DNA of 64,000 nt from positions 1 through 64,000 of the forward strand of contig CAYQWX010000004.1 of the NCBI GenBank assembly GCA_964421355.1, written 5' to 3'. The translations under genes were made by a program, and so were the position numbers. This document shows, one piece after another, positions 43,462 through 51,801 of this stretch (positions within the stretch are counted from its first letter, which is position 1; each line of letters opens with the position of its first letter). The stretch is from JALTDM01 sp964421355. GTDB taxonomy: Bacteria > Bacteroidota > Bacteroidia > Bacteroidales > JALTDM01. Below the pieces are notes generated by a model, which saw nothing but the letters and a program-made list of their open reading frames with translations, searched no databases and was not told the DNA's origin.

Positions 43462-44114
43462 ATTGTTTCCAAAAGTTTTTTTACCGTATAATAATCCGGT
43501 TGATTTAGTGCTGTTGTTATATCTTGTGTTGGTGCTACATATATCCAAGGAGCATTTTTTTTGATAGCATTAATTCTTGATTCTAATGCTTTGTATCCCA
43601 TTAAAAATGCAATTAAATTATTATCATTTGTGTCGTCATACAATTTTTCTATAATTTGCAAATCTTTTATTGTTTGTCCTGTAGTAACTATTTTTATAAA
43701 ATCTGATTTTGCAGAAAATATTTGTTTATAAATATCTGCCAATTCTTTATAGTCAGGAGTATTGTTATAGTTATGAAAAGAGAGTATTGATTTAATGTTA
43801 TTATTCTTAATAAAATCAAAAAATAATTTCCACTCCGTATTTTTCAGGTAATTAAATTCTATATCGACAGCAAAAGGTTTTTTGTGTTTTATAAAATCTC
43901 TATAAATAGACAGACATTTTTTTTCATTATTATCTTTGCAAGTAATAATGATATAAGCAGGACAAGCATAAAAATCTTTTGTATGTTTATAAGACATTAG
44001 ATCAAGCCTCAATTCCAATAAAAAACGACTATCCCAAAATTTATTTTTTGCAAAATTTATTGATTTATCGGATATGCTTACACATAATTTATTGTTTATC
44101 ACTGCTGTTTTCAC
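43458..44114 (-). CDS. aroD: type I 3-dehydroquinate dehydratase
   Basis: This enzyme makes 3-dehydroshikimate by Schiff-base chemistry. At 218 residues it has the type I features FAVDIEF (Glu), ILSFHNYNNTPD (catalytic His) and SDFIKIVTTG (Schiff-base Lys). AFLMGYKALESRI and a TTALNQPDY tail replace the usual SAPGQ stretch. It starts inside the end of the DAHP synthase gene (26-base overlap) and overlaps aroE by four bases, so all three are translationally coupled. It is a stand-alone enzyme, not the AroD-AroE fusion seen in some bacteria, although the overlap places them side by side. Confidence 0.9.
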   Translation of the reverse strand: MKTAVINNKLCVSISDKSINFAKNKFWDSRFLLELRLDLMSYKHTKDFYACPAYIIITCKDNNEKKCLSIYRDFIKHKKPFAVDIEFNYLKNTEWKLFFDFIKNNNIKSILSFHNYNNTPDYKELADIYKQIFSAKSDFIKIVTTGQTIKDLQIIEKLYDDTNDNNLIAFLMGYKALESRINAIKKNAPWIYVAPTQDITTALNQPDYYTVKKLLETI

Positions 44115-45237
44115 TGCTTTTGTTTAGCACTTTTTTATTCATTATTTGTGCTTGAGTTTTTATTGATTCTTGATGAATAAATTTAAATATTTTTATTACA
44201 AAATCTTTGTTTAGTGCTTTCTTCTCCGAATTATTCAGTATTTTGGTTATTATCTCTTTCCACCGTTCGCTCTGCAATATAGTTATATCATTTTCTTGTT
44301 TTATTTTACCTATTTGTTTTACTAATTTTAACCTTTGTTCCAGACTATTTAACAAAGTATCATCTATCATATCTATTTTTCTTCGCAATTCTGATAATTC
44401 ATATTGAGATTTTGGTTCTATACTATTAGGATGTCGTATTATTAATTTAGCTAAGATTCCGGATAATTGAGTTGGTGTAATTTGTTGTTTTGCATCACTT
44501 AATGCCATTTGCGGATTTATATGTGTTTCTATCATCAGTCCGTCAAATGCTAAATCCATTGCCTGCTGGGATATTTCAAAAATGTATTTTGCGTTTCCAC
44601 TTATATGGCTGGGATCACACAATATAGTAAGTTCAGGAATATATGTTTTAAGGTCAATAGGAATTTGCCATTGTGGCACATTACGGTAGTTGCTTTTTTC
44701 GTAACTTGAAAAACCTCTATGTATGGCAGCAATTTTTTTTATTCCTGCTTTGTTTATGCGTTCAATAGCTCCTATCCATAATTCAATGTCGGGATTTATA
44801 GGATTTTTAATAAAAACAGGGATATCCACACCTTTTAATGCTTCTGCCAGTTCTTGTACAGAAAAGGGATTAACCGTGGTTCTTGCACCTACCCAAATAG
44901 CATCTATCCCTGCTTTAAGTAGCATTTCCAGATGCTGCGGTGTTGCTGCTTCCGTTATAATTTTAAATCCAAACTTGTTTCTTACTTTTACTAACCAGTC
45001 TATTCCTCTTTCGCCTACTCCATGAAAAGAATCAGGACGTGTTCGTGGTTTCCAAAGTCCTGCCCTAAAATAAATTATATTATCAATATTTTGTTCTTTT
45101 ATTTTTTGAGCAGTATCCAAGAGTTGTTTTTCACTTTCTGCACTGCAAGGTCCTGCAATCAAGAAGGGTTTATTTATAAAAGAAAAATCTTTATTCCACA
45201 AAGGTAAGGGGATTATTTCCGATTTGTTTACTACCAC
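44089..45237 (-). CDS. bifunctional DAHP synthase (type I beta)-chorismate mutase
   Basis: This is a 382-residue fusion at the entry and branch point of aromatic amino acid synthesis. The N-terminal domain (about 1-270) is the KDO8P-like DAHP synthase: IAGPCSAESEKQL, RAGLWKPRTRPDSFHG, EAATPQHLEMLLKAGIDAIWVGAR (in two parts), AAIHRGFSSYE, CDPSHISG and ETHINPQMALSDAKQQ. The C-terminal part (about 275-370) is an AroQ-type chorismate mutase helix bundle (LRRKIDMIDDTLLNSLEQR, KLVKQIGKIKQEN). In related fusions the mutase domain doubles as the feedback sensor for prephenate or chorismate. It leads the aro operon and has a TAACTTTG box 18 bases upstream. Confidence 0.95.
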   Translation of the reverse strand: MVVNKSEIIPLPLWNKDFSFINKPFLIAGPCSAESEKQLLDTAQKIKEQNIDNIIYFRAGLWKPRTRPDSFHGVGERGIDWLVKVRNKFGFKIITEAATPQHLEMLLKAGIDAIWVGARTTVNPFSVQELAEALKGVDIPVFIKNPINPDIELWIGAIERINKAGIKKIAAIHRGFSSYEKSNYRNVPQWQIPIDLKTYIPELTILCDPSHISGNAKYIFEISQQAMDLAFDGLMIETHINPQMALSDAKQQITPTQLSGILAKLIIRHPNSIEPKSQYELSELRRKIDMIDDTLLNSLEQRLKLVKQIGKIKQENDITILQSERWKEIITKILNNSEKKALNKDFVIKIFKFIHQESIKTQAQIMNKKVLNKSSENSSDKQ

Positions 45238-45255
45238 TTTTGATCTTTTTATTTA

Positions 45256-45263
45256 CAAAGTTA
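45256..45263 (-). promoter_or_regulatory. -7 box (TAACTTTG) for the aro operon
   Basis: TAACTTTG on the minus strand ends 18 bases before the ATG at 45237, between that start and the terminator of the upstream gene. Confidence 0.5.
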
Positions 45264-45292
45264 ATTGATTTTTTTTTCGGGAAATCTATAAC

Positions 45293-45325
45293 AAAAAAGC
45301 CACCTGTACAAAAGGCAGCTTTTTT
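45293..45325 (-). terminator. intrinsic terminator of the surface-protein/basic-peptide transcript
   Basis: AAAAAAGC-CA-CCT pairs with AGG-CA-GCTTTTTT with a small internal mismatch and a loop of about 7 bases. On the minus strand a T run follows. It lies after the stop of the 84-residue gene and before the aro promoter. Confidence 0.7.
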
Positions 45326-45349
45326 ATAAATAAATTAAATCTTAAATTA

Positions 45350-45604
45350 TTAATTTTTAGATTTTTTTTTCTTTCTTTTCTTTTCTTCTTCCTTAAATAG
45401 AGTAGAATTTTTAGAATAATATTTCAATTTTATCTTTTCTCCTTTTTTGGGTCTTTTAACGAGATGTCTGTTAAGTTTTTCTATGCTTATTAACTCAACA
45501 CCTTGCTCTTTTTTCTTTATAAAGTGATTATTTTTAGGATTTGCCGTTTGGGCTTCTGTACACAAAACAATACTCATAAATATAATTACAAAAAGTGTTT
45601 TCAT
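45350..45604 (-). CDS. small secreted, highly basic protein (84 aa)
   Basis: I do not recognise a family. A signal peptide (about 1-19, MKTLFVIIFMSIVLCTEAQ) precedes a mature peptide of about 65 residues very rich in lysine and arginine (RPKKGEKIKLKYYSKN) with a tail EEEKKRKKKKSKN. The charge suggests binding to nucleic acid, acidic polysaccharide or LPS in the periplasm or outside the cell; this is inference. It starts 13 bases after the stop of the larger head-domain-like surface protein and is followed by a good terminator, so the two form one transcript. Confidence 0.65.
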   Translation of the reverse strand: MKTLFVIIFMSIVLCTEAQTANPKNNHFIKKKEQGVELISIEKLNRHLVKRPKKGEKIKLKYYSKNSTLFKEEEKKRKKKKSKN

Positions 45605-45617
45605 AATATTATTTTTT

Positions 45618-46937
45618 TTAGTCGAATACAGTCAACACACAATGATCTGCAACATTTGTCAAAGTAGGATTTATTTCTATTCTCCATGGAGATGCCGCTG
45701 CTAAAATTATGGCTTGCCATTGGAGTTTTACAGTAACGGGAGTTCCCGCACTTACATGAACTCTTACCCCAGAAAAAGCTACAGAGCCGGAAGTTATAAC
45801 ACCGTTTTGGTCATCGTAATCAGTTATCACTGATGCAGATTTAGCAACTTCCGTTCCATTTACCAAGATTCTCACATGTACCATTGCCATACCATATTGT
45901 GCATTGCCATCATTATCAGCTAATCTGGCAACTAACGAAGAGAAAATGTAAAAATAATCATGTTCGGGAGTGAAAGTAATACTCATCCCCGAAATATCAT
46001 CCCATGAAGACTGGTTTGTTGTATAAACTAATGAGTTTAATTCTACACTTGTAGCATTATTCCCATATAAAGGTATAGATGCAGGTGTTTCCCATGTAGG
46101 TGGTTGTCCTGGACCTTGAGAGGTTAGTATTTGTCCGCTTGTGCCAGCATTTCCGTTAGGCATCAATGCTCCTAAAAATTTGACATTTCCTGAAACATCT
46201 AACTTCTCAGAAGGGTTATTTGTCCCTATTCCTACATAACCATCACTATGTCTAAAAATAGTAGTCCCATTTGCCAGAAAAACATCTCCTGTCGCATTAT
46301 TTATTCTAAATGGTCTCAAAGTGCCCCAAGAGCCATATTGATCCCCCGCATCGGTAAGTAATAGATAAGTATTTATGCCGTCATTACGAATCATAAAGCC
46401 ATAATCACCTTTTATTGCTCTAAATTGACCATATCCAGAAGTTAAAGTGGAAATTAATTCTCCGGAACCTCGTATATTACCTGAAACATCTAATTTTTCT
46501 CCAGGAGTGTTTGTGCCAATACCAACTTCTCCTGTGTTTAAAATACGAACTCGTTCTGCATTATTTGTTCTAAAAGACAATGATACATTATCAGTGGTTC
46601 CTAAAAAATTATTAGATGGATCAGTTCCTTGATTTCCGGTCAGTCTCCAGTTGGCAGCCATATCTACCCACTGTGTACCATCCCAATACCAATAAGATTT
46701 AGTATCAGTATCATAGACAGTAAGTCCCGCATCACTACTTGTAGTAGCTATTGCATTACGCTGAGCAGAGGTAACTCTCGGCAACAACGCTCCTTTATTT
46801 CCATTACTTGTATATACTTCAAAAATGGCATTAGAAGAGGCAGAATAGGTACTATCATCAGAAACTAACAATGACTGGGAATATCCACTTGTAAAAAACA
46901 TTCCCAAAACCATAAAAAACAATATTTTTTTTCTCAT
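45618..46937 (-). CDS. secreted head-domain/tail-fibre-like surface protein
   Basis: This is a 439-residue exported protein. The signal peptide (1-20, ending SGYSQS) is followed by the Bacteroidota repeat-protein opening KGALLPRVTSAQRNAI, then DTDTKSYWYWDGTQWVDM and two GIGTN[TN]P[GS]EKLDVSGN units (about 141 and 235). These are typical of adhesin heads and tail-fibre-like proteins. The C-terminal about 150 residues form a predicted jelly-roll-like beta domain (ISGMSITFTPEHDYFYIFSS and following). No T9SS sorting domain is visible. No phage structural genes are near, so a prophage origin is not supported. It is probably a trimeric surface fibre; the partner downstream is an 84-residue basic protein. 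Confidence 0.7.
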   Translation of the reverse strand: MRKKILFFMVLGMFFTSGYSQSLLVSDDSTYSASSNAIFEVYTSNGNKGALLPRVTSAQRNAIATTSSDAGLTVYDTDTKSYWYWDGTQWVDMAANWRLTGNQGTDPSNNFLGTTDNVSLSFRTNNAERVRILNTGEVGIGTNTPGEKLDVSGNIRGSGELISTLTSGYGQFRAIKGDYGFMIRNDGINTYLLLTDAGDQYGSWGTLRPFRINNATGDVFLANGTTIFRHSDGYVGIGTNNPSEKLDVSGNVKFLGALMPNGNAGTSGQILTSQGPGQPPTWETPASIPLYGNNATSVELNSLVYTTNQSSWDDISGMSITFTPEHDYFYIFSSLVARLADNDGNAQYGMAMVHVRILVNGTEVAKSASVITDYDDQNGVITSGSVAFSGVRVHVSAGTPVTVKLQWQAIILAAASPWRIEINPTLTNVADHCVLTVFD

Positions 46938-47028
46938 AAGGCATGTTTTTTTGCAATATTAGTAAAAAAAAATTATATGTAAAAATTTTTTTGACTAACG
47001 AAAAGTTATTAGTATGAAAATTATTGAT

Positions 47029-47036
47029 TACTTTTG
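47029..47036 (+). promoter_or_regulatory. -7 box (TACTTTTG) for the first bacteriohemerythrin
   Basis: TACTTTTG ends 14 bases before the ATG at 47051 and lies inside the longer open frame that begins at 47024. This argues that translation begins at 47051. Confidence 0.5.
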
Positions 47037-47050
47037 TCAAAAAACTATCT

Positions 47051-47473
47051 ATGGGTAATGTAAATACAATTAAAGAATTATTTGTGTGGAGTGATGTGTT
47101 GTATAGTGTAAATAATAAGACAATAGATGCACAGCACAAAAAACTTATAAATATATTAAATAAATTATACACTTTATATATAGGTGGGGATTATTCTCAA
47201 GAAGATATTGCAGATGTTCTTTCGGAATTAAAGGATTATACAGTTTATCATTTTAATACCGAAGAAAAACTATTTAAGGAAAAAGGGTACCCTCAAATAG
47301 ATGAACATAAGGCTATTCATGCCAATTTTGTAACTGAAATAAATAATTTTGTTGATTCTTATAATAAAAATCCGAAATTGTTAACTATGAAGATTTTTAC
47401 CTTTTTACAAAAGTGGTTAAAAGGTCATATATTGGGAGATGATAAAAAGTATGTTCCTTGGTTAAAGGATTAG
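47051..47473 (+). CDS. bacteriohemerythrin (diiron O2-binding protein)
   Basis: This is a 140-residue four-helix bundle protein that binds oxygen at a diiron centre. All seven ligands are in place: His29 (DAQHKK), His67 and Glu71 (YHFNTEE), His86 and His90 (EHKAIH), and His126 and Asp131 (GHILGDD). Single-domain members are proposed to store, carry or sense O2, or to handle nitric oxide. The TTG at 47024 would add nine residues, but the promoter-like box lies there, so the ATG at 47051 is preferred. It converges with the TPR-PAS-SpoIIE phosphatase gene (45-base gap), beyond which is a second hemerythrin. Confidence 0.93.
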   Translation: MGNVNTIKELFVWSDVLYSVNNKTIDAQHKKLINILNKLYTLYIGGDYSQEDIADVLSELKDYTVYHFNTEEKLFKEKGYPQIDEHKAIHANFVTEINNFVDSYNKNPKLLTMKIFTFLQKWLKGHILGDDKKYVPWLKD

Positions 47474-47518
47474 TAATACCTTTGATAGAATTTTACGTTA
47501 TAGTGGAAAGAGAAGAGA

Positions 47519-50500
47519 TTATATCTTAATTCCTATCATAACAACATCATCTGTTTGTTCGTTTTCTCCTTTCCAATTTTCAAATTCTTTTTCCAATAGT
47601 TCTTTTTGGAAATCCATAGGGTATTTACTAATAGAAATTAAAAAAGCTTTCAATCTTTTTTTAGAATATTTTTTGCCTTTGGGGCCTCCGAATTGATCTA
47701 TAAAGCCATCAGAGAATATGTATATATTATCTCCTTCTTCTAATTTAATGATATGGCTAACAAATGGTTCTTCATTTACATAAAATCCTATTGGATTTCT
47801 TGTTGCCTTATATTCTATAATCTCATCTTTTCTGACAATAAACAAAGGATTAAATGCTCCCGAATAATCTAATTCTTTATTTTTTATGTTTAATGTGCAT
47901 AATGCAATATCCAATCCGTTTTTATTTTCTGTTCCAAAATCATAAAAAATACTCTTTACCCTATATCGTAGCATTTCTAATGCTTGAGAAGCTTTTGTTA
48001 CTGTTTTTGTGGAAATTATATCATTAAGACTTGTTATTGCTATCATAGATATAAAAGCTCCGGATACTCCGTGTCCCGTACAATCTCCTGCTGCAAAGAT
48101 TAAATATTCTTCCGTCTTTTTAAAGTAATAAAAGTCTCCGCTTACTTCATTCCTTGGTTTAAAAATGACAAAACTTTTTTCCCAATATTTAGATATTAAA
48201 GAAGCAGAGGGGAGCAAAGCCTCTTGAATTGTTTTTGCATATCTAATGTTTTCAGTAATTTCTTTATATGCCCGTTCTATTTTTTCTCTATTTATTTTTA
48301 ATATTTTTTCTTGCTTTACCCGTTCTGTAATATCTTCAAACACCCCAATTATTCCTGCAATATTTCCATTATTATCAAAAAAAGGAAGTTTTGATATAGA
48401 CATCCAATATTCTTCCCCTTCGTTTTCATATTTTTTCACTTTATTTAAAATCGGTTTTCCTGTTTTAAGGGCTTCTTTATCTAAATCTTCGCATTCTGTT
48501 TTTATTATGTCAGATTGTACTTCAGCATCTGTTTTCCCTATTATTTCTTTAAATCTTTTGCCTAACAATTTAGCATATTTCTTGTTTACTTCTATATATC
48601 TGAGATTAATATCTTTATAATAAATAGCTTGAGGCAAATTGTTTATAAGAAGTTCTTTTTGGTGATTTAATTCTTGTATTTTGTTTTGATATTCTATATC
48701 GGAAGTAATATCATAAACCAAGGCTTCTACTCCTTTGAAGTTATTATATTTATCAAATATTGCACGAGCATTAAATCTGGCATATCTTAATTTATTTTTC
48801 TTTGTTTTATACACTATCATATAGTTAAGGATACTACCTTCTGCTTTTATGGTTTGGGTTAATTCTATTAATACTTCTTTAGGTATAACCCAATAATAGG
48901 CAATATGTTTACCTATTATTTCATTTTCTGAATCCAATTCCAAATATTTTTTTATAGAAGGGCTTGTTTCTATACATCTAAAATAAGAATCAGTACGTAT
49001 ATATACATCATTCATATGCTTTATAGTATCCTGATATTTTTTCAGCAGAGATTCTATTTTTATTTTTTGTTCACTTACTTTAATATTTATTGACATTAAT
49101 AAATCATTCTGTTGTTGTAATTCCTCTTCCGATTCTTTTAGTTTTAATAATGTTTTTTTAAGTTCTTTTTGCTGTTTTTCTATTTGAGTTGCTTGGGTAC
49201 GTATTTCTATATTTTGCTTTATGTTATGCATATACGCTTGCTTAAGTTTTTGTGTTTTTTCTTTTAGATTTTTATTTAACCTGCGTGTACGCCTTATGTT
49301 TATTAACATATATGTAATAATAATTATAAGTAATGTAATTATAATAAGTGCAAATAATTTTTGTCTGTTATCCAGTTTAGCTTTAAGTTCTTGTTTTTTT
49401 GCTTTTACTTCATATAATTCTTTTTCTTTTCTTAATTTTTCTATTATTAATTTGCTCCTTTCTTCTTTATATTTTCCCTCTATATTTCTGATAATAGCCA
49501 ATTTTTTAGAATCATATAATTTGTCTTGTATAGAAATGTATTCAGTAGCATACCTCCATGCTTTTTTATATTTTTTTAGGTGTCCAAAAGCATCTGATAA
49601 GATTTTTGCAGCAGAAGCCTTATAAGCAACATTACCGTTATTATCTGCTAATTCATATATTATTTTTGCAAAATGAATAGCCTTTTCAAAATATTTATTT
49701 CGTAATTTTGGAGGAAGGTTATTTTGCATAGCATAGTTGAGATATAAATTAGCAAGAGAATTATAAGCTACTCCAAGCCCTTCTTTTTTTTCTTCTTTGT
49801 CGTATAATGATATTGCTTTATTGTAATATTTTTCTGCTTTATCAAGTTGTTTTATTTTGTTGTATAAATTCCCTATATTGATATAAGTGATATATAATCC
49901 TTCTCTATCTTTTAATTTTACAGCAATTTGGATAGCCTTATGATAATAAAATAAAGCTGTATCGGGTTCTCCTATTTCTTCAAAAATAACACCTAAATTA
50001 TTATAAATATTGATTTTGTATTTTACAATATTATTTTTTTGTGCAATTGACAAAGCCTTTTTATAATAAGGTAATGCATTATTATATAATTTCTGCTGCT
50101 TATATAAAACACCTAAATTATTATACAAATTAAGGATTTCTTCTTTATTGTTATCTTTTTCTGCAATTTTTAAAGCATTTAGATAATTTTCAATTGCTTT
50201 TTCAAATTCTCCTTTTTTCTTGTAAATAATTCCCAGACCGTTATAGCAATTCCCTATTATTTTTTCATAATTATTATGTTTTGCTAAACTTAAAGCCTTT
50301 TTGAACCATCTTTCCGCTATATCATATTGATTTTGGCTATCATAAGTTGCTCCAATTAAATATTCCATACTTGCTATAAACAAACTGTCTTTTAACATAG
50401 ATGCATATTCCAATGCTTTATGAAAATCATGATTCGCTTTTGGGTATTCTCCTCTGTAATAATAAACAACACCCCTTCGTTTATGTAATTTGTATAAAAT

Positions 50501-50728
50501 TGCAGGTCCTCTATTTCTAGAAACAATATCAAAACTTTTTTGTATATAATACAATGAAGAATCTAAATCTCTTTCCAGATAAATATATGATAGCTTTAAT
50601 AATACATTTACCTTACTTGTATCACTCTGTAGTTTATTGGATTGTAAGATGTTTTTTAGGCTATCTATTGTAGAAGAGAATAATGTAAAAGGAATAAATA
50701 AGAGAAAAATAAAATAAAAGCGTCTCAT
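47519..50728 (-). CDS. TPR-PAS-SpoIIE sensor phosphatase
   Basis: This is a 1069-residue membrane-bound sensor with Ser/Thr phosphatase output. A signal peptide (about 1-18) precedes an N-terminal array of about nine TPRs (40-410), predicted periplasmic. A coiled coil, one membrane helix (about 455-477) and a second coiled coil (480-560) follow. Two PAS domains come next: about 565-690 (MNDVYIRTDSYFRCIETSPS) and about 695-815 (NLPQAIYYKDINLRYIEVNK, ending GVFEDITERV). The SpoIIE/PP2C domain (about 830-1069) keeps its metal residues: GDFYYF, GDCTGHGVSGAF, SDGFIDQFGG and TDDVVM. It starts 7 bases after a bacteriohemerythrin gene and converges with another. The target is probably a STAS-type antagonist; none is encoded nearby. 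Confidence 0.93.
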   Translation of the reverse strand: MRRFYFIFLLFIPFTLFSSTIDSLKNILQSNKLQSDTSKVNVLLKLSYIYLERDLDSSLYYIQKSFDIVSRNRGPAILYKLHKRRGVVYYYRGEYPKANHDFHKALEYASMLKDSLFIASMEYLIGATYDSQNQYDIAERWFKKALSLAKHNNYEKIIGNCYNGLGIIYKKKGEFEKAIENYLNALKIAEKDNNKEEILNLYNNLGVLYKQQKLYNNALPYYKKALSIAQKNNIVKYKINIYNNLGVIFEEIGEPDTALFYYHKAIQIAVKLKDREGLYITYINIGNLYNKIKQLDKAEKYYNKAISLYDKEEKKEGLGVAYNSLANLYLNYAMQNNLPPKLRNKYFEKAIHFAKIIYELADNNGNVAYKASAAKILSDAFGHLKKYKKAWRYATEYISIQDKLYDSKKLAIIRNIEGKYKEERSKLIIEKLRKEKELYEVKAKKQELKAKLDNRQKLFALIIITLLIIIITYMLINIRRTRRLNKNLKEKTQKLKQAYMHNIKQNIEIRTQATQIEKQQKELKKTLLKLKESEEELQQQNDLLMSINIKVSEQKIKIESLLKKYQDTIKHMNDVYIRTDSYFRCIETSPSIKKYLELDSENEIIGKHIAYYWVIPKEVLIELTQTIKAEGSILNYMIVYKTKKNKLRYARFNARAIFDKYNNFKGVEALVYDITSDIEYQNKIQELNHQKELLINNLPQAIYYKDINLRYIEVNKKYAKLLGKRFKEIIGKTDAEVQSDIIKTECEDLDKEALKTGKPILNKVKKYENEGEEYWMSISKLPFFDNNGNIAGIIGVFEDITERVKQEKILKINREKIERAYKEITENIRYAKTIQEALLPSASLISKYWEKSFVIFKPRNEVSGDFYYFKKTEEYLIFAAGDCTGHGVSGAFISMIAITSLNDIISTKTVTKASQALEMLRYRVKSIFYDFGTENKNGLDIALCTLNIKNKELDYSGAFNPLFIVRKDEIIEYKATRNPIGFYVNEEPFVSHIIKLEEGDNIYIFSDGFIDQFGGPKGKKYSKKRLKAFLISISKYPMDFQKELLEKEFENWKGENEQTDDVVMIGIKI

Positions 50729-50735
50729 TCTATAC

Positions 50736-51143
50736 TTAATTTAACTTAATAGAATTTTCTTTTATAAAGGAAACATAACCTTGATCAGAGACTAATATAT
50801 GATCAATTAACCAGTTAGCTAAAAAATTTACTAAATCTAAAACAATATCCTCCCCCTTTTCTTTTCTTTCTATAAATTTTTGTATTTTTTCAAAAAAAAT
50901 ACGGTGTTCGGCTTTGTGTTTTATCTCGTTATTATAATTAATTTGCTCAAATAGCCTTTCTTCTTCTGAAAAATGATATTTTGTGTAACTTACCAATTCA
51001 TCTAATATTTCATCTAATATAGCAACCTGCTGTTCTTCAACAATAATCCTATATAATTCGTTTAATATTTTCAATATGACTTTGTGTTGAATATCTATTT
51101 TTTCAATACCTGTTTCATATTCTTTTTTCCACTCAAAAAACAT
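50736..51143 (-). CDS. bacteriohemerythrin, co-transcribed with the sensor phosphatase
   Basis: This is a second single-domain hemerythrin, 135 residues. The seven iron ligands are all present: His20 (DIQHKV), His57 and Glu61 (YHFSEEE), His76 and His80 (KHKAEH), and His115 and Asp120 (DHILVSD). It is clearly related to, but divergent from, the copy at 47051. Its stop lies 7 bases before the start of the TPR-PAS-SpoIIE gene, so they almost certainly share a transcript, driven from a TATATTTG box 28 bases upstream. The linkage suggests the diiron protein supplies an O2, NO or redox signal, or protects the phosphatase; this is inference. Confidence 0.93.
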   Translation of the reverse strand: MFFEWKKEYETGIEKIDIQHKVILKILNELYRIIVEEQQVAILDEILDELVSYTKYHFSEEERLFEQINYNNEIKHKAEHRIFFEKIQKFIERKEKGEDIVLDLVNFLANWLIDHILVSDQGYVSFIKENSIKLN

Positions 51144-51171
51144 TACTTATTTTGTATTTTTTTCAATTTTG

Positions 51172-51179
51172 CAAATATA
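51172..51179 (-). promoter_or_regulatory. -7 box (TATATTTG) for the hemerythrin-phosphatase operon
   Basis: TATATTTG on the minus strand ends 28 bases before the ATG at 51143. Confidence 0.5.
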
Positions 51180-51256
51180 ACAATATATTCAACTTGCGTT
51201 GAAGTTTTGGTAAAAAGGATTGTTTTTATAATTAAAGTTTTTTGCCTACAACAAAA

Positions 51257-51283
51257 AAAGCCGCTGAAAATCAGCGGCTTTAA
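51257..51283 (-). terminator. intrinsic terminator after the lipocalin-like lipoprotein gene
   Basis: AAAGCCGCTGA and TCAGCGGCTTT form a perfect stem with a tiny A loop, followed on the minus strand by a T run. It lies 17 bases after the stop at 51298 and separates that gene from the hemerythrin promoter. Confidence 0.88.
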
Positions 51284-51297
51284 AAAATAAATACTTT

Positions 51298-51744
51298 TTA
51301 TTTAGGTTCTAAATGATATTCATATGTATCATCTCCATTTTGATATTTCCACCACATCTCATTTTCATACAATTTTAAAATGGTATATTCTTCTGTGCCA
51401 TCGGGATTCCCATCATCATCCAACCAAGTTATTATCAATTTCGTTTTATCACTATTAAAATCCCATTTAAAATTATTGTTAGAAGTAATATCTCCTAACC
51501 CGGAATGTATAATATGTGTTATTTTTCCTGTATTATCGTCTTCAAACAAATAATACAAATCCAAATTATCATCAGTTACATCTTTGCCATTTTTATACTC
51601 CTTTTTCACATGCCAATCATTTACTACACGAGCTTTTTTACTCCTAAAACTAATAGTAGGACCTTCTTCGTATTTTTTACAACCTGTACCAACAAACATA
51701 AAGGCTACTAAACTTAATAATGCTAAATTTCTTAATGTTTTCAT
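51298..51744 (-). CDS. lipocalin-like lipoprotein
   Basis: This is a 148-residue predicted lipoprotein with lipobox VGTGC (Cys at about residue 22). The mature part resembles the small lipocalin-like domains common in Bacteroidota: VNDWHVKKEYKNGKDVT, then strands DLYYLFEDDNTGKIT, NNFKWDFNSDKTKLIITW and EEYTILKLYENEMWW. Function is unknown; a hydrophobic ligand is possible by fold. The open frame starts at 51768, but the -7 box lies there, so the ATG at 51744 is used. It is monocistronic, with its own promoter and terminator. Confidence 0.75.
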   Translation of the reverse strand: MKTLRNLALLSLVAFMFVGTGCKKYEEGPTISFRSKKARVVNDWHVKKEYKNGKDVTDDNLDLYYLFEDDNTGKITHIIHSGLGDITSNNNFKWDFNSDKTKLIITWLDDDGNPDGTEEYTILKLYENEMWWKYQNGDDTYEYHLEPK

Positions 51745-51767
51745 AATTTTGTTATTTTTATTTATCA

Positions 51768-51775
51768 CAAAAATA
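51768..51775 (-). promoter_or_regulatory. -7 box (TATTTTTG) for the lipocalin-like gene
   Basis: TATTTTTG on the minus strand ends 23 bases before the ATG at 51744 and overlaps the alternative upstream start, which supports the shorter protein. Confidence 0.5.
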
Positions 51776-51801
51776 ATCTTTTTTTATTATCCTACAACTT
51801 T

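Noticed and set aside
43462..43548. N-terminal extension of AroE, as a possible AroD-AroE fusion
   Set aside because: AroD ends with its own stop at 43458 in a different frame and the ATGA overlap marks a normal start for aroE.
45618..46937. Possible prophage remnant, because of tail-fibre-like GIGT/KLDVSGN repeats
   Set aside because: No capsid, terminase, integrase, lysis or tail genes are near, and such repeats are common in chromosomal surface proteins of Bacteroidota.
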